Shown one piece after another: positions 36,320 to 50,310 of a DNA stretch of 64,000 nt. The translations under genes were made by a program, and so were the position numbers. The first letter of the stretch is position 1. The number at the start of each line of letters is the position of its first letter. The notes beneath the pieces are model-generated. The model made no database searches, had not been told where the DNA came from, and worked only from the letters and a program-made list of their open reading frames with translations. The DNA is from Datnioides undecimradiatus (Eukaryota > Chordata > Actinopteri > Lobotiformes > Datnioididae). The stretch lies in contig WARS01000015.1 in assembly GCA_008933995.1 (NCBI GenBank), forward strand, positions 1,912,001 to 1,976,000. The letters are read 5' to 3'.

Positions 36320-39300
36320 TATTATACATCTCAGTATGGAACATGCATTGAAATAATCCTAATATAATTTGGCATTAATTAAATTAAAATAAACTGAATT
36401 CCAGTCTATTTGGCATTTAAGTTAATTCCTTCCCACACATTTTTCTGTAACGTGAATCATTAAAATATTTTAAGGCAATCAGTTAGCTTAAATGTTTTAA
36501 ATGCAGTCAGCTCTCTGTGCATACCTTGTACAAAGAATGCAATGTAGAAGATTTCCTGGCTGTTTTCAACCTCTCATGAAGATTTAATTATGTTGTGTTT
36601 TAATGTAACTTTGTATTCCTCATACTGTTGTAAGCAGTGACATACCGTACCTGTGATAACGTGCCACTGTCCTGTGCATGTCCTTGTGGTGTATGGGGCG
36701 TGGATGGCATTTCATGAAAAGTGCCTGCCATGCACGTGCAGCTAGTAGGGGAAGAACGGGGGCCTTGGATTGGAAAATTCAGCTCTCTGAAATCTGACCT
36801 TTTAAGTCTCAGCTCATCTTGTCTGCCTCTTTCAGCCTGACTGAATTGTCAGGTACAGCAACATGGTTTCATAATGTCTGCCTACCTGGCAGGGGAAATA
36901 GTGTGCGCTTTTTTTTTTAACGATTTCATAAAAAACGCTGCCGTTCACATGTCAAACCAACTTCAAATTCAACTTGACTTCAGTTTGATGTACGCATGAA
37001 TGGGCAAAATTGTTGTTAACGTTTGCTTTGAATGAAAAACATTCAGCTCTTAATATGTCCCCAAGCAGATTGGAATCTCATAAAATGGGCCAAATGAATA
37101 GGAAAATTAGTTTAATTCAGGAGAGGAGAAGAGGCAAAAGTACAATTGTCTGAGATTCAGAGGTGTAGACTGAGTTATCCCAAGAGGGCTTCTGGGAGCT
37201 CATCAAAGCTCTTTCCATAGTTGCCTGCACTCTAATTGGGCAACGCTGCGATGGATTACTAAAATAAGGCGCAATGTACAGGTTCTTAATGGAAGTAATA
37301 GGGAGAAAATCCAGACGTTTTCCTTACAGCTTTCAATGCGTCTGGCCGCGCTTGTTCCGGGAAATGATAGCTCAGCATAAAAGATATGCGCTGCATTGTG
37401 ATGTTTTATTGTGAGAGTAATGTTCCAGTCTGCCTTTGGGGTTGTGCTGCCAACTGTATCTGATATTGGGGAAAATATTAAGTATGGTAATTACCCACTC
37501 TGGTTGAGATAGACCCCTGCAACTATTTTTTCCCCTGTTTAATTGCTTCCTTTGGGATAATTAGTAATCGTTAAGAGATAGTCAATTGGGCATTTATGCA
37601 GTGTCATGATGCACTGTACCAGACGTCCAAACATTAAGTGGTGCATCATTAGCTGAGAGGTCAGCAGAGTGGTGCTACTTAAACTAGCACGTCTAAAAGA
37701 AGCCCTCACCAGTACTGTGGCTCTGAGAAAAATACTGAGTGGTGGTACGGTGAATATTTTTGTTGTTACAGTGTAAACTACAATTCAAACTGACACAGTG
37801 TCATCAACTGCACAGTAGGTCTGTTTACATCTGCCATTTTTGTGCGTTTTCAGGACAACGTTCAGTTAATAAAAAAAAAATCTTGAAACTTAAAAAAAAA
37901 AAATACATTTCTTTGGGATAAGGTGGAAAAATCAGTGTGTCAGTGAAAATGGCAAACTGCAATAGAAGTTGATTGTAGCGAATAAATAAGGATGAACATT
38001 AGGCATGCAAGTTCACTAAAGCGTCTGCTTCGCTGTAGAGACAAAAGTATTGGCAGATGAAAACAGCCTCCTCGTTGCTTCACACATATCACATTAGTAC
38101 CTGAAACAAACAGAAATGTCATTTTTCTGTTTTCTTCATTGTGTTTTATCTTTCAGGATTTTATTGGCATCATTTTAAATCATTCCTCTTGCCAGTCTCT
38201 TCTTCTTCTGCAATGACAAAATGCTTTTCCAACTGTAATAATTGCAGCAGGCATTTTCATTTCTTATACTAATTGTCTCAATTTGTAGACGGATGAATTT
38301 GGATGGTTTAGATCTGTCAGTATCTCGACCACCCATTGTGGTATATTGTTAACCACTCATCTCAGGTAAATCTTATCCTCTATTAAGACCGACTCCATAG
38401 TAATTACAGAATCTGAAGGTGTGTTTGTGTTTGTGAGGACGTCAGTAGGTGAAAGTGTTTAAAAGGAAATTGTATGTTATCAGGAAACCTTGTTTTTGGT
38501 GATAACCAGTACACACAGACATTTTCAGCACATCCTGGTGCACATCGCGTGTTACACTTATCAGCTATATCATCAAGTTTTCATGTGTGTGTTCTCACCT
38601 ACATTGTCTGGGTGTCATGTTGAAATTCGTAATGTGATTATTCACTTTGCCTCCAATTTTCTTCTCTTTGATCTGCCAGATCAGATTAGGACGGCAGCTG
38701 GAAGGGGTTTTGTACTGGAGATTTGTTTGTACCTCTATTTGGGGAAACAGCATCATGGTCCATTTAGTCATGTCTGTGTTGATTAATTTAAGTGCAGCGC
38801 TCCGAGCATCAGCAAACATAGGCTACTCCTGCACAGCTTAATCGTTAGCAAGACATTTTAACTGTGGTAGTTAGACCATTAGAGACGGTACTGGGTATAA
38901 TGATGTCTGCACACCGAGTGTACCCTGAGAAAGGTCGCTTCAATGCAGTGGTTACTGCACCGCGCTGGGGGAAGGGTGAGAGTGTCCACATATGTCCAAC
39001 ATATGCAAATTCTTAAGGGGTAATAATACTAAGAGGCGGAAACACAAGAGCAATAGCATGTAATACTACCAGTATTGCTTAAACTAGCAAGCATAAATGC
39101 AGAATATAACTTACAACTTAAAACATCATTTCTACAGTACAGCATATGCAAAAGAAGTTCCCTGCTTATGGGATAATAGAACTCATTTATGTCTTTACTT
39201 TATCCCACCATTAACATTGTAATGTAAGGATGAAGGTTGAGGTTAATGTGAAGCAAAGTGTCTGCATCAATATCTGCCAGGAGGAAATGGCTTCCAGAGC

Positions 39301-42300
39301 AAAGTACCTCACCTTGTGCGCTGGATCATATGCCGACTCATTATATAATGATTTAGTCAGAAGCTGGCAGGAGCAAGGGGAAGAGGAAGTGTTTCAGGTC
39401 CAATGAAAGATTTAAAGGATCCAATCACGTGAGTCAGTTAAGAGGCCTAATTGTTACTAGAAGTGCATCATATGTAAAGCAGTTGCAGGCCTGTGTGTAA
39501 ATCTTTCCTGCAAATATGGTGTACGACTTAATATTTTTATTGTCCAGATGTCAAGAAAAAGTGTCCTGAGAGTAAGTTCTGCATTTCCCACACACCCAGC
39601 ACCAAAAATGAGGTCCTGAAACTATTTGCATGTGATATCCTTGTAAATGGAGGGCAATTGCACCAGGGAGATTGTGTGGGACCTGAGGGAGTCTGCCCTG
39701 GGATCTGTGAAGTTGCAGTAATGTTATGATCTAAACTATTGCCTGCAGCAATTTTATATCTCACCGGTGCCCCTTCCCATCATCCTCTGCTGTCACTCAA
39801 ACGACCAGAGGGCCTATGGCAAACTGTGTATGTGTGCTTCGTGCAGGTATGTATTTTAAATGCACGCCAGCGAGTGTCAAGAGGAGTCCACATGTCACCC
39901 GGGCCGCTGTAAGGGATCTTACATGTTCATTCAGTCAGCATAAAAACCTCACTAACACCAGCAAGTGGGCGTGCCCCCTGGAGCCCAAGGGGATGAAGAA
40001 ACCTGAATCCATTCAATAAAAATGAAACAGATAAGACACCCGAGCTACTGTGGCTAAAATGCAAGCGAAGCAGGAGCCGTCTGATCCTGCCAGCTCTCCT
40101 GAGGTCATGAAGACCTTGGTGGTTGAAGCTTTAATCTGGAATAAAGAAAGATGGGAAGGAATTCAGGCGCCTCGAGGGGGTGGAGGTGTCCCTGTTGGAA
40201 GAGGAGGTCTGGAAGAAAGACGACTATTTTGTTTAACCACTGTAAGATTAGGTGTTTAAATGACCACCCTCAATGTCACTGAGACATTGGTTTAGATCAA
40301 AAGTCATAGTCTTTGTATCCTTAAGTGATCATTTTATGAGCTCTCCTTACTACAGAAAGAGAGGACAAAGCAAATTATTCTTGCAAGAGTGTATTGATAA
40401 ATCAGGCGCTCACTCAGTGTGCTTTGCTTGGTTGCTGAAGTGTAAAATCCTATATCAATGTTTGTATTTAGCATTGAAAGCCCGTGGATGCAGGTGAAGT
40501 ACATGTACTGATGGAGGCTTTTTTTTTAAAGACATCACAGTAAAAACGGAGACAGTTTCTCAGTCTTCATCAAAAGAAAAGTCTGAGTCTAAAATTATTC
40601 TATCCAAATTATTTTAGCTTCTGACAAGATCTGCACTCAGTAATAGCTCCATTATGACGTTGAGCTCCCTGTTGGTTTTTCCATTATCCAGAAGATAAGA
40701 AGCAATGCTGGTTTTCCTGCCTGTCATCTCAAAAGTAAATAACAGTGAAAAACTCAAGGAAAAAAAAAAAAAACCTTCCACCGTAACCTTGGCAACCTTG
40801 TTGAACATGATATGAATTATTTTTCTATCCAAATCAAGGAAATTAAGTTCACGGGGTCAAAACAGAAAAACACAATACTATATGTACTATGTGTGCAAAA
40901 AGTACACGGCCAACTGTGCACCCAAGATAAACCAAGTCTAATAATATACTCCAATCGGCATTGTATTATTTCTAGGCTTACAGAGAGACAAGCAATTGAT
41001 GCAGCACATGAAAAAAATATCATTTTTCTAACTACAAGAGATTCATATGTTAGTCTTACTAATGTAAACACAAATCCAGGGACCACATGTAATACTACTT
41101 TTATGGCAGCTGCAACACTGAACCAAAATCATGTGAAATAAGATGAGATAATCTGTATATGCGTGTTTTTGTAAAGCATTGAATTACCTCAAATCCTCGG
41201 TGAAACGTCAGAAAATCCAGATTGAGGGTTGACTTTCAGGAGGAGGAGAGCCTCTGGATTTCTGGAATATTCGTCTCTAATTGTTGCAAAGCTTGTTTTC
41301 TGCTGCCATATAAAAAGTGAGAGCTCAGAACTGCAGAGGAGTCTTGCGTCTTTGATCGAAGAGGTTTCCTCATGAATTCTTATTACCGCTAATATATACA
41401 CGCATGCATACTCACACAGACACCAATATAGTAAACACCAAGTATATGGGCAGCATGAGGCAACGTGAGGTTCCCATTGCAAGTATTTAATTTTATCAGG
41501 CGCAGAGAGCAGATCTGTTCCTCACACATGCAGGTAACGACAGCCATCACAGAGTTGCTGTTTAATTGCGCCAAGTACAGTGTAAGAAAGATGAGGGTGG
41601 AAGAACCGAGGGATGTTGAAAAACAAATGGTGAAAAAATAGGGAAAGAGTGGGAGTTTAAGACAGGCAGGAAAGAAATGAGGGGTGGATTTATCCAAGAG
41701 GAGCTTGACTGGGAGCCGCTAGGAGAAAAACACCACAGAGAATAAAATGATAACCAGGTGTGATATTTCTTTTTCCACATTTTATTTCTTCGGTGACATT
41801 CCCTGCAAACTTTTCACTGCATTCCCTGCCGCTTGTTACATGCAGTAGGATGAACACTGAATAGGCATATGCCTTGGAAGTAGGCCAAGACCTGCAGTGC
41901 ACTTGTCCTTTTGATTGACTCAGAAATGTACGGTGATCCATGAATAAATGCGATCTCCTACATATGCGCTTGCACAATCACACGCGCACAAACAGAACAC
42001 GCGGAGTGGAAATAATGGATTTGCTGCCGGAACATAAATGAACATTTGCCCTTTGATACTGTTGTAGCTGTCAGAAACTAGGCGGCATCATTGATGCAAC
42101 GGAGAGAAATCCCAGCAGTTTGATGTTTATTTGTTGTGGTGTTTGTGACAGCACAGGCCCAAGAAATTAATTTATTTCATCAGAGAATGGGTCTAATCCA
42201 ATGCACAGTTGCCACCGGTTACTGTTTTTCATCATGCCCCTGTGAACAGGACATCACTTCAAGGAACACAGTTCACTTAATTGGAACACTTGTAAACGGA

Positions 42301-42390
42301 ACAGTAAAGAAAATACAAGAACTCTCCTCCTAAATGTCATTTCATCCACTATGAGTACTATGAGTTTGTCAAACTAAGAAATCGATTTGA
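36320..42390. other. Non-coding stretch with conserved-looking segment
   Basis: No credible exon or RNA gene. The segment 37080-37660 is non-repetitive with many TAAT/ATTA cores and could be an enhancer-type conserved element. A-runs occur near 37870-37905 and at about 40759-40773. Short open frames on both strands at 40812-41141 and 41189-41977 have no protein resemblance. Confidence 0.5.
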
Positions 42391-42424
42391 ACTCTCTCCC
42401 TCTCTCTCTCACACACACACACAC
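42391..42424. repeat. Compound (CT)n-(CA)n microsatellite
   Basis: A CT-rich run with short CCC interruptions passes directly into seven CA units. Confidence 0.9.
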
Positions 42425-43336
42425 TTCCACACAAAAGGGTAGCCCAGTTGCTCCCAAACCAGAGCTTGTGCCGGACACTGTGGGGCATTCTGGAAAAAGG
42501 GTAATCTGAACCATTAAATCATCATTGACAGAGCAAGTGGGAGGCAGATACACTCGAAAGGTTACAGGACACTGAAGGCACATTTTAGTCATATCACACA
42601 CCTTGGAGCTCTCCTTGTACAATCAATAACTGGATTTGAAACCACAGAGGAAAGGCTTTTTGTTCGAGTTAACGGCTAGATGAACTGTTTTTATAACAAT
42701 ATTTATATCAATAATGTATTTCACCTAAAAATGCTTAGAAAATCCTATAAAACGTGCCATGACTACTGCAGGCGGGAGGAAAAATCGTATTAAAATTAAC
42801 AAGTAAAAATCCTATTAACTTTTAAAGGTGCAGAGATTTCATCTAAAATGTAATAAACAGCTACTCTGTATTCATGACTACACACCTGGTTTGAAAACTT
42901 GGACCTTCAGTGTTTTAAAGCCTGTTGTGGTAGGTTTATGGTAGGATGTTCATTGTAGAAATGGCAAGGTCTTAATTTAACTACAAATATGGCTCCATTA
43001 AAGTGCTGATGTGGCTATTTTTGTGTTTATTGTATCAAATTATTGGCACCTGTTTATATTTTGTTTGTCGTAAAATGAGACAGTCCTGTTGAATAATTGG
43101 TCGACTCCATGTTTTGTTGTCACGGTATGATTTTTAATAGACTTATATGCAACAAGGACTCGTCAGATTTTTTTTTTTTTTCATCTAATATAATCAAAAG
43201 CAAACTATTCTAATAAATAATGATTGGTTTGTGGTGGCAAGGCTTGTTCAGTCGTTTAGTAGTTCCACCGTAATTGACCGCTCACTAAGCCCTAGTCCTG
43301 TACATCCTGTTGAAGTATTGTACTACCATGTTTGCT
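42425..43336. other. Non-coding stretch, nothing assigned
   Basis: AT-rich sequence with a T-run near 43169-43181. No coding, RNA or clear repeat signal. Confidence 0.55.
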
Positions 43337-43402
43337 GTGATCAGCTCCGGCCCCCACGACCCTCAAAGATAGGCAAGCTTAGCTAACAGATCGATGGATG
43401 TT
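43337..43402 (+). mobile_element. LINE/SINE 3' tail fragment (RTE/Rex3-like)
   Basis: TGATCAGCTCCGGCCCCCAC, then GACCCTCAAAGATAGG and an ATCGATGGATG end, resembles the common teleost retroposon tail that ends in GATG-type repeats (CCCGCGACCCT...AAGCGG...GATGGATGG). Only about 65 bases remain, so the parent element cannot be fixed. Confidence 0.5.
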
Positions 43403-46400
43403 GATATTTTTAGCTGCACAGTGGTCTTAAATATGCACGCTATAGCAACATAAAGAATGATATAATGCTTTACAGCTGAGGCTAAAGCTTAAAGTGCAAT
43501 AAGCAAATAAAGGAATAACATGCTCTTGTACTGCAGCCCTACTATAAAACATACTTGATCATGCAGCACAATGATTAAAGTTCATTTAGATGTTCGTATG
43601 TTGGCATGTTTAATAAATACCAGTGATGTTCCCTAAACATAAAGAGCAGCTAACTGCTACTGTTACTGTGAACTCTAGCAGTTTGGCTCCCATATAGTGT
43701 ATGTTTCTGTCCTGAGCAGGTAACCTATGACACCCCCCCCCACTAAAATTATATATAGCTGTTTAATGATATAACCTATAGAGCTGCTGTAATAAAGAAT
43801 TTTCCTTACTGTGACTGGCTCCCCTACACTCTTTCCTCTTGCCTCGTGCAACTGTTAGGAAGTCGCAGTATTTCATTATTGCCGTTACTGCCACGGCCTT
43901 GCTTCCTCGTGTCTTTGAAAATAACATCGGGCCACTACCGTAGTTGGCATTTTACATTTTTTACTTTACATCAGAGGGAATAAACACATAGTTTTCTCCA
44001 TTCTGCACACTTTTGAATTTGAACACCAAAAAAGCGTTCGTAAAGGCTAAAAAAAGTATTCACCCTCCAAACATTTTAGATACCAAGTATAGCTCTTACA
44101 GCAGCCTCATGCACAGTGCTTCCTTCTATGTATAAATCCAGTGCCTGACAAGGGTGCTTTGCCTAGTTACGGTTGCCACGCTATGATTGGACGATGGCGG
44201 CTTGGGTTTAGCAAACGGTCAATTTCAATTTCAGTCTCTCTAAGTGAATGAACTTTCCCTCATGGTTTTGTTCTTCACTGTCATCCGTGACACCTCATTC
44301 TGCATGGCTGCTGGCAGCTTATCAATCGGAAAATATGTGAGTGAGAAAATTATATTAAAAGGGCAAGAAAAAAGCAAACTATAAAAAGAGCAGGTTGTGG
44401 GTTGAAGACAGATAAAGAGGGAGCCTTAAGATTTTGTGTTGTACTTGCACCTGAATCTTCAATGTCTGTATGTGTGCGTGCATGTGCGCAGTCAGGGATG
44501 CATGGCCATGTGTATGCGTGCTTACAAGAGGCACCTGCAACCTGTGATGGAAGGGCCTGAAGGCAGGAGGTGGATAGTGTGACAGGAAAGGGAAAAGAAG
44601 AGGTGGGAAGGAGCATAGGAGAGGGTTATAAGAGTAGTCGGATCAGTGACAGGCAGGAGCTCCCTCCCCAGAGAGAGGCCATTACAGGGGGATGGAGGGG
44701 GGACACTGTGGCGGGGCCTGCCACCGAGCTTATTGGCAATCTGTTAGCAAGGCCGCCGGCAGGAGGGGGAATAACAGGTCCAGGGACAGAAGACTGCCTG
44801 CGAGAAAAGAAAAATCTACTCTCTTTGGAATTCCTGGCAATGAGAGAGAGAGATATGTGAAGTGGGTGGTGGTGGGGGGGTCAACAGTCGACAGGACCAG
44901 AGGAGGACAGGAGCGAAGAGACTGGGGCAGAATATATAGTGGCATTTTGTTACTGCGGAGGCCGGTTGGGAATGTCCCAACACTGGGATTGGCATTTGAA
45001 TTTAGTGCAATACAAGAGAGGTGAGAGAGGTGATTTCGCATCTGGAAAGGGATTGTGAGCACAGAGCATGAAGATGAATTGCAAAGAGAGGCATTAGGAT
45101 GGAAGGGGAATAAATCTAAAGGTGTGATTGTGTGTCCAGCGCAAAGTAAATTTCCCCGTTATAGAAAAACAAAATAGATCCCATTTTCACAAGGTGTTTC
45201 GTGCAGTGACTGACCTGTTGCTGCTCACAGTGTCAGATTTTTTTTATGTGTTGTTTAAATATGAAATATTTCCAGTTGGGGTTAAAAAAAATCAAAGCGA
45301 GGATGCATCAAAACATCTACACACAACTCATGAATCTTATAACAGTGTGGGACCCATTTTTAAGGAAAACGTCAGAAATAAAATGACGCTCTCCTACTTT
45401 TTCTTTTAAAACTTTCTTTTTTTTTAACTGTTTTCTAGTTTTGCCCCTAAGGCCTTTGAGAGCAGTGCAATCTGACACAGGCCTCGGGGCCTTTGTGTAA
45501 GCCGAGACATCTTGAAGTAGAAAAAAAAAAAAAAAAATGCATGCGTTTTATCAGAGCTGGGGTTGAAGTACCGTAACTTAGGTGTGATTTGGATCCTCTG
45601 CTCAGCTCCACTTGACATGCTGTAATGATATAAGACTGATTAAGTGTGTCAGTGAGTACAGTATGTCTCCAGGAGGGTAGTGAGACAAACCAGTAGACGA
45701 CAAATGCCAGATGAATACTGAAATGTCTGCCAGGTTTATTTGCATTTGACATATCTAATCCTGGCAATAAAAACGTCACTGCCTTGTAGGCACATACATG
45801 TATATGTGGTGCTGGAAGAGTAGCAATAAGAAGTCTGGGTTGGTAATATGATGAAATATAGACAGAGGGGAAATTGGAGAAATAGCCAGGAGTTAGGGGA
45901 AGCAGGATAACATCTCTCATAACCATTCAAAACAGGCACATTATTTCTTTCCATTTTCACACTGTTTGATATACAGTCAGATACCGCGCTGCTTTGTGCA
46001 GCCTTTCATGTCATTGTTTCCAGCGACTGTAGCAATTTCACTCCCCAAATGAAATTAATGATGTCCACGGGGAAGATGAGAGACATCAATCAACAGCTGG
46101 GGTGACGGGCAACCTTACAGGTGAATTACCTGCACTTACTGGAGGTAATGTCATATTAACCACAACATCTTTAGCTGAACCTTCTCCACAGCCACCAACC
46201 AGAGGCCAGGTCTGGCCTCACAAGCCGTCTGAGAAACCAAGGTTTCCCAGAGAGTTATTGATTCTGTCACATAACCCAATTTTTCAAAGGCCTTGCTCCA
46301 TGGGGAAGGAAGAAAGGGGGAGAAAAGAAACACTACCACATACCTCCAACAAGGAGTAATTTTTCTCTCTAACAGATGAGGAGGGAGCATATTTCCATTC

Positions 46401-48774
46401 CAAATGGGCTTGGAGTTATTAGTCTGGTTGGTGGGTATTTTGTCACTGTCACAAGCACAGTGAGAATTAATTGTTGAAATGGTGCCCCACGAGCCACCTT
46501 GTGGGGTGCAAATGACATTTTCTTAACCTGAGGACCTTAATCAAACGCAATGAGGTGGAGCACACCTACCAAATGTGTTTAAGCAGTGCCAACAGGTGCA
46601 GGCTGACACCAATTTGGAAAGTCAGCAGGATTGGATGCTGAAATAGGATTAAGGTGAGCCTGAGCGGTTCGTGATTTACCATTTTTGTCCTTTGGCAAAA
46701 AAACCAAAGTTAAGATTTCTAACTGTCTAAAAGCCCCAGAAAAGATGGGATATAGATGGACGCTCAGTATGACGGTGTGTTCTGTGCTGCAGAGATTGTG
46801 AATACTTTGTGGGAAAAGCATTTTTTTTAAGAATACATCATTGAATGTCAGAGGCTCATTGAAAGACACAACAGGTGTTAACTTAATAGTGCGGCTGGAA
46901 CATTTTCTATTGCCCTTCCATTCACAATAAGTCACTTGAAATTTAATCATGTGCTTAATTAACAATTGTAAACACTTAATTGCCAATATTAGTTCAGAGC
47001 TTACGCATGAATGACTTTCACACTTGATAAATAGTTGTGTGAAATACGATAAGTTGGGTGAAGTGGAATATAAAAAACTAATTTGATGCTCATGAATACA
47101 ATCCAATTAACCTCCTTGAGGCTTTTTATATTTACAGCGGGTGAGAAATAACATGATTCAAGACCTCAGGAACTATAACTGCTGTGACTAAAAGCAGATG
47201 GAGAAATCAGTAACCCCTGCAGAAAGCTGCTATGTAATTTGCTTTTCTTGTATAAATTACGAAAACTGAATAGACTGACTTTAATAAAGGCATGTTTATG
47301 GTTTAAGGGAGTGAGATTCTACAAATATTTACTGATATCCTATAAAAATGTGTCACCACTATTTTATATATTTTTTAATATAAGAACAGACATACCATCA
47401 TCAAAGTGTTGCCTTACTGTCGCAACAGCTTGCGTCTGTCATAACTTAACTTAATTGTTTCTCTAGTGATTGTTGCTGTCCAGTGATACAAATACTCTAT
47501 AAACCCCAGCCCCTCTCTCTGCCTCCTTTCCTTCCTTCCTTCCTCCCTTCTCCCTCTATCACTGGCCTTGTCTGGAGGGGTAAATAATTGATGCCCCTCT
47601 TCTCACATTGTGAGAAATTTATGAATAGAAGGAGCAGAGGGATGGTTGTATTTTTCTCCCTAACTTCTCTGTAGCCCGTCCTGGACTTATCTGTGTATCC
47701 GCACCAAGGTCAAAATAAGTGTATATTTTATAAAGATGGATCACTCCAGCAAAACTCTCGTATTCAGACCTGGCCAGCACTCTCCACGTCAAGATGCTTA
47801 CTGGCCCAGCCCCGGGACGCCCATTTCTCACTGTGCATACTTGTAAGTTTGTGAGTGTGTGTATTTGCGAGTGTGCAGACCTGTCTTTGACTACAAAATA
47901 TGGAACATCAGCACCTGATTTATGCTCTAAGCCTACCAAATCAACATTTGCTCTAACAGGGTATGCAGGTATAAATACAAATCTAAATAAAACATCCTTT
48001 GACCAATAGTACGGCTTTCAAACCCACCACAATGTCACCATGAGAATCAGTGCTGCCCTGTACACTTTTGTTGTGAAGAGTTCATCCACTTCTATCCAAT
48101 TATTGTGAAGTACAGTGGAATAAGACAGAAAGTAAGTTCTCAGTGTCTTCTAAAGTATATTTTTAAAGAAGGCCTCCATGAACTGTATTATGGCACGGTC
48201 TTCAATCACACTTAGCGACAGACAGGGAATTATAGATATCCCCCACTGCTATCTGCTAACATCTGTCAGCTCGTGGGTGTATTTTAGGCTATAGCTGTAC
48301 AAAGTCAAGTCAACTGCTGCACAGAGAGAGAGAAAAAAAGTCTACAGCTCAAATATCCCCAGTGAGACTTAAAATAGAGAGACCCCAAGCCACTTTTAAT
48401 CCCAGTGCTTCAGGGATCATTTCTGTTGTTCTGAAATTAATTTTAGACTGTGAGACTGTTCTTTGTAGTTGCTGAGTTTGAGGCGCCGTGTATAGGTGGA
48501 CCTTTGAACGGAGTGGGGAACGAATTTGAAGTCCACGTGAACTGGCATTTTTAGATTAGGTTTCCTCTCTATTGTGTTTTCAGTTGAAACCAGGATAGGC
48601 AGCAGGGACATAAGGTTTGAAGAAATCAGATTTAAATGTTAAAAAGTAAGCGAGTTACAACAAACATGGAGAATTACAGAGAAGAAGCAGGAGGTGGAGG
48701 AACATGCCATGCTGTTGCTAGATGCTAGATGCTACAGTAACTAATGAATCTTAGCTATAGGCTGCGAAAGGTTG
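43403..48774. other. Non-coding stretch, no gene recognised
   Basis: Contains a C9 run (43733-43741), A-run at 45520-45537, a CCTT-rich pyrimidine run at 47521-47555, and a purine-rich block at 44570-44900. The sequence at 43860-44225 may be a diverged repeat but was not identified with confidence. Frames of 159 and 175 codons (minus, 45447-45926 and 46579-47106) do not look like proteins. 46440-46660 and 46840-47110 look like conserved non-coding candidates. Confidence 0.5.
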
Positions 48775-49015
48775 ACTGATTGATGACTATTGTGATTTGG
48801 GGTCTTGTAACATTATTATGCAACATTAGTTTTGTCTCATCCAAGTCTTAAAAGTAATGTTATTTTAGCTCATCCATTATTCATCTTTACCCACTTGGTC
48901 ATTATGTTCACATTACTGATGATTTATCAAAAAGCAATATCGTCCCAATATCAGTGTTGGGGTATTTGGTGAAAAAAATCTAATTTTGTGGATAATGTCT
49001 AGTGCTGGTCTAGCT
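48775..49015 (+). mobile_element. Old interspersed teleost repeat, family C
   Basis: Landmarks CATCCATTATTCATC, TTACCCACTTGGTCATTATG, CACATTACTGATGATTTATC, CAATATCGTCCCAATATC and GGGGTATTTGGTGAAAAAAA follow the order of a repeat widely seen in teleosts (AATATCGCCGCAATATCGAT type). It is diverged and non-coding. Class unknown to me. Confidence 0.6.
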
Positions 49016-49975
49016 TTTGGTAGATGTCATCATGTCATTGGTTGATTATTAAAATATAACTTATTATATTTTGTTTTCTTTTTTCCCATAACTGACATAT
49101 AATGCACAATTTGTGTATGTTTGTGATTTTAAAGGGTTAAAAAATTGCCATTTTCAACTTAAATGTGAAGTAAAACTGTAATCCTAATTAAAATTCCAGT
49201 AGTCTTTCACTGTGTTGCATAAGAGTGCACCTTGAGCAAGAGAATTTAAATGTCAAGTTGATTTATTGTTAAAAAAAAAAGTTCTTTTTAAATGATTGGA
49301 CCAGAAAAATAATTAGATAAGTAAGTAAAGAAATGAAGGCACTGCACAAAATGAAATAAAGCAACCATGCAGTCAAGGAGACATACAGTGTTTCTCTTGG
49401 GGGAAAAAAAATCCAGATTAGATTCAATGAACACTGCAACAGCTCAGTTTGTGCGATGGGATGTGTTGACGGCTGATTACACTGTAAATCTTTCGTAACT
49501 TTAGCTGCTATCATCACAGGAGACTGAGACTGATGTGGTTACAGTGGCGAGTCTTTTAGAGAAATCCGAGACCTTTTGTATGTATTTACGCATTTTCATC
49601 ATCCTTCTAGAGTGCATCTCAAACCACCTCTGGATGCAGACAGAGCCACTGGACTTCAATCTTTCATTTGTTGTGATTGGGAAGCTGAAAAACATGGATT
49701 TTAGGATTGTGTATGGAGGCAGCTCTGAATGAGGAAGTACTATCATTGAAGGGTAAACCAAAATCCACAAAGTTAATCAAATTCTCCAAAGTATCCAACA
49801 CCTGTAATGGCTGCAGGCAGCAATTTTAATGTCTTGCTATTAGCCACCTCATTGTACATATCAAGTAATTTTTTTTTGGCTCTCAATCACAGTTAAATGG
49901 CTCCAGCATGCTCAAAATAAAAAATGCATCAATCAGAAATAAACTCAGGACATGAAACAAAGGATTTGCATTCAG

Positions 49976-49995
49976 AATATATATATATATATATA
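49976..49995. repeat. (AT)n microsatellite
   Basis: About ten AT units directly upstream of a diverged repeat of family D. Confidence 0.9.
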
Positions 49996-50009
49996 CACCA
50001 TATTGATAT

Positions 50010-50310
50010 ACAGTAGGATTGCAACTAAAGATCATTTCCAACATCAGTAGTTTTTTTTATTTTAATTAATGAACATATCATTTAACACGTCAGTGAAAAA
50101 TATCCGTCAAATGCTCCCATGGCCCAAACAGAGACTTTCTTCTTGTTTCTTTTGTTCAACCAGCAGTTTAAAACCTGAAAGTGTAGTAATTATGGTCCAT
50201 TATGATATGAAATCGACAAATTTTCACATTTGTGAAGCTACACCAGGTGAATATTTGGCATTGTGGCTTACAAAATGATTTCAGTTATTGTTCGACCATC
50301 AAAGCAGCTG
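50010..50310 (-). mobile_element. Old interspersed teleost repeat, family D (ATTAATCGATTAATC type)
   Basis: The 5' part reads GGATTGCAACTAAAGATCAT. It is followed by GTCAGTGAAAAATATCCGTC, AACCAGCAGTTTAAAACC, TTTTCACATTTGTGAAGCT and AATATTTGGCATTGTGGC. In that order these match the reverse complement of a very common teleost repeat whose ends carry GATTAATCGATTAATC-like sequence. Here the terminal TAATCGATTA palindromes are worn down (TTTTAATTAATGAAC at 50059), which points to an old insertion. Non-coding. Confidence 0.75.

Noticed and set aside
42153-42333. Possible exon 2 after a GACAGCACAG acceptor-like end, open for about 58 codons
   Set aside because: The preceding polypyrimidine tract is weak, there is no donor in frame, the sequence ends at a stop without protein character, and nothing links it to the exon at 32.5 kb.
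44030-44090. AAAAGTATTCACCCTCC, similar to ends of some teleost Tc1-like elements
   Set aside because: Only a short string matches; no partner inverted repeat or transposase sequence was found nearby.
46579-47106. 175-codon minus-strand open frame, the longest in the window
   Set aside because: No recognisable domain. In 64 kb of AT-rich DNA a frame this long can arise by chance, and the sequence looks regulatory.
49500-49770. Region open on both strands with a plausible-looking peptide
   Set aside because: Both strands are open, a sign of composition rather than coding. No family resemblance and no convincing repeat match.
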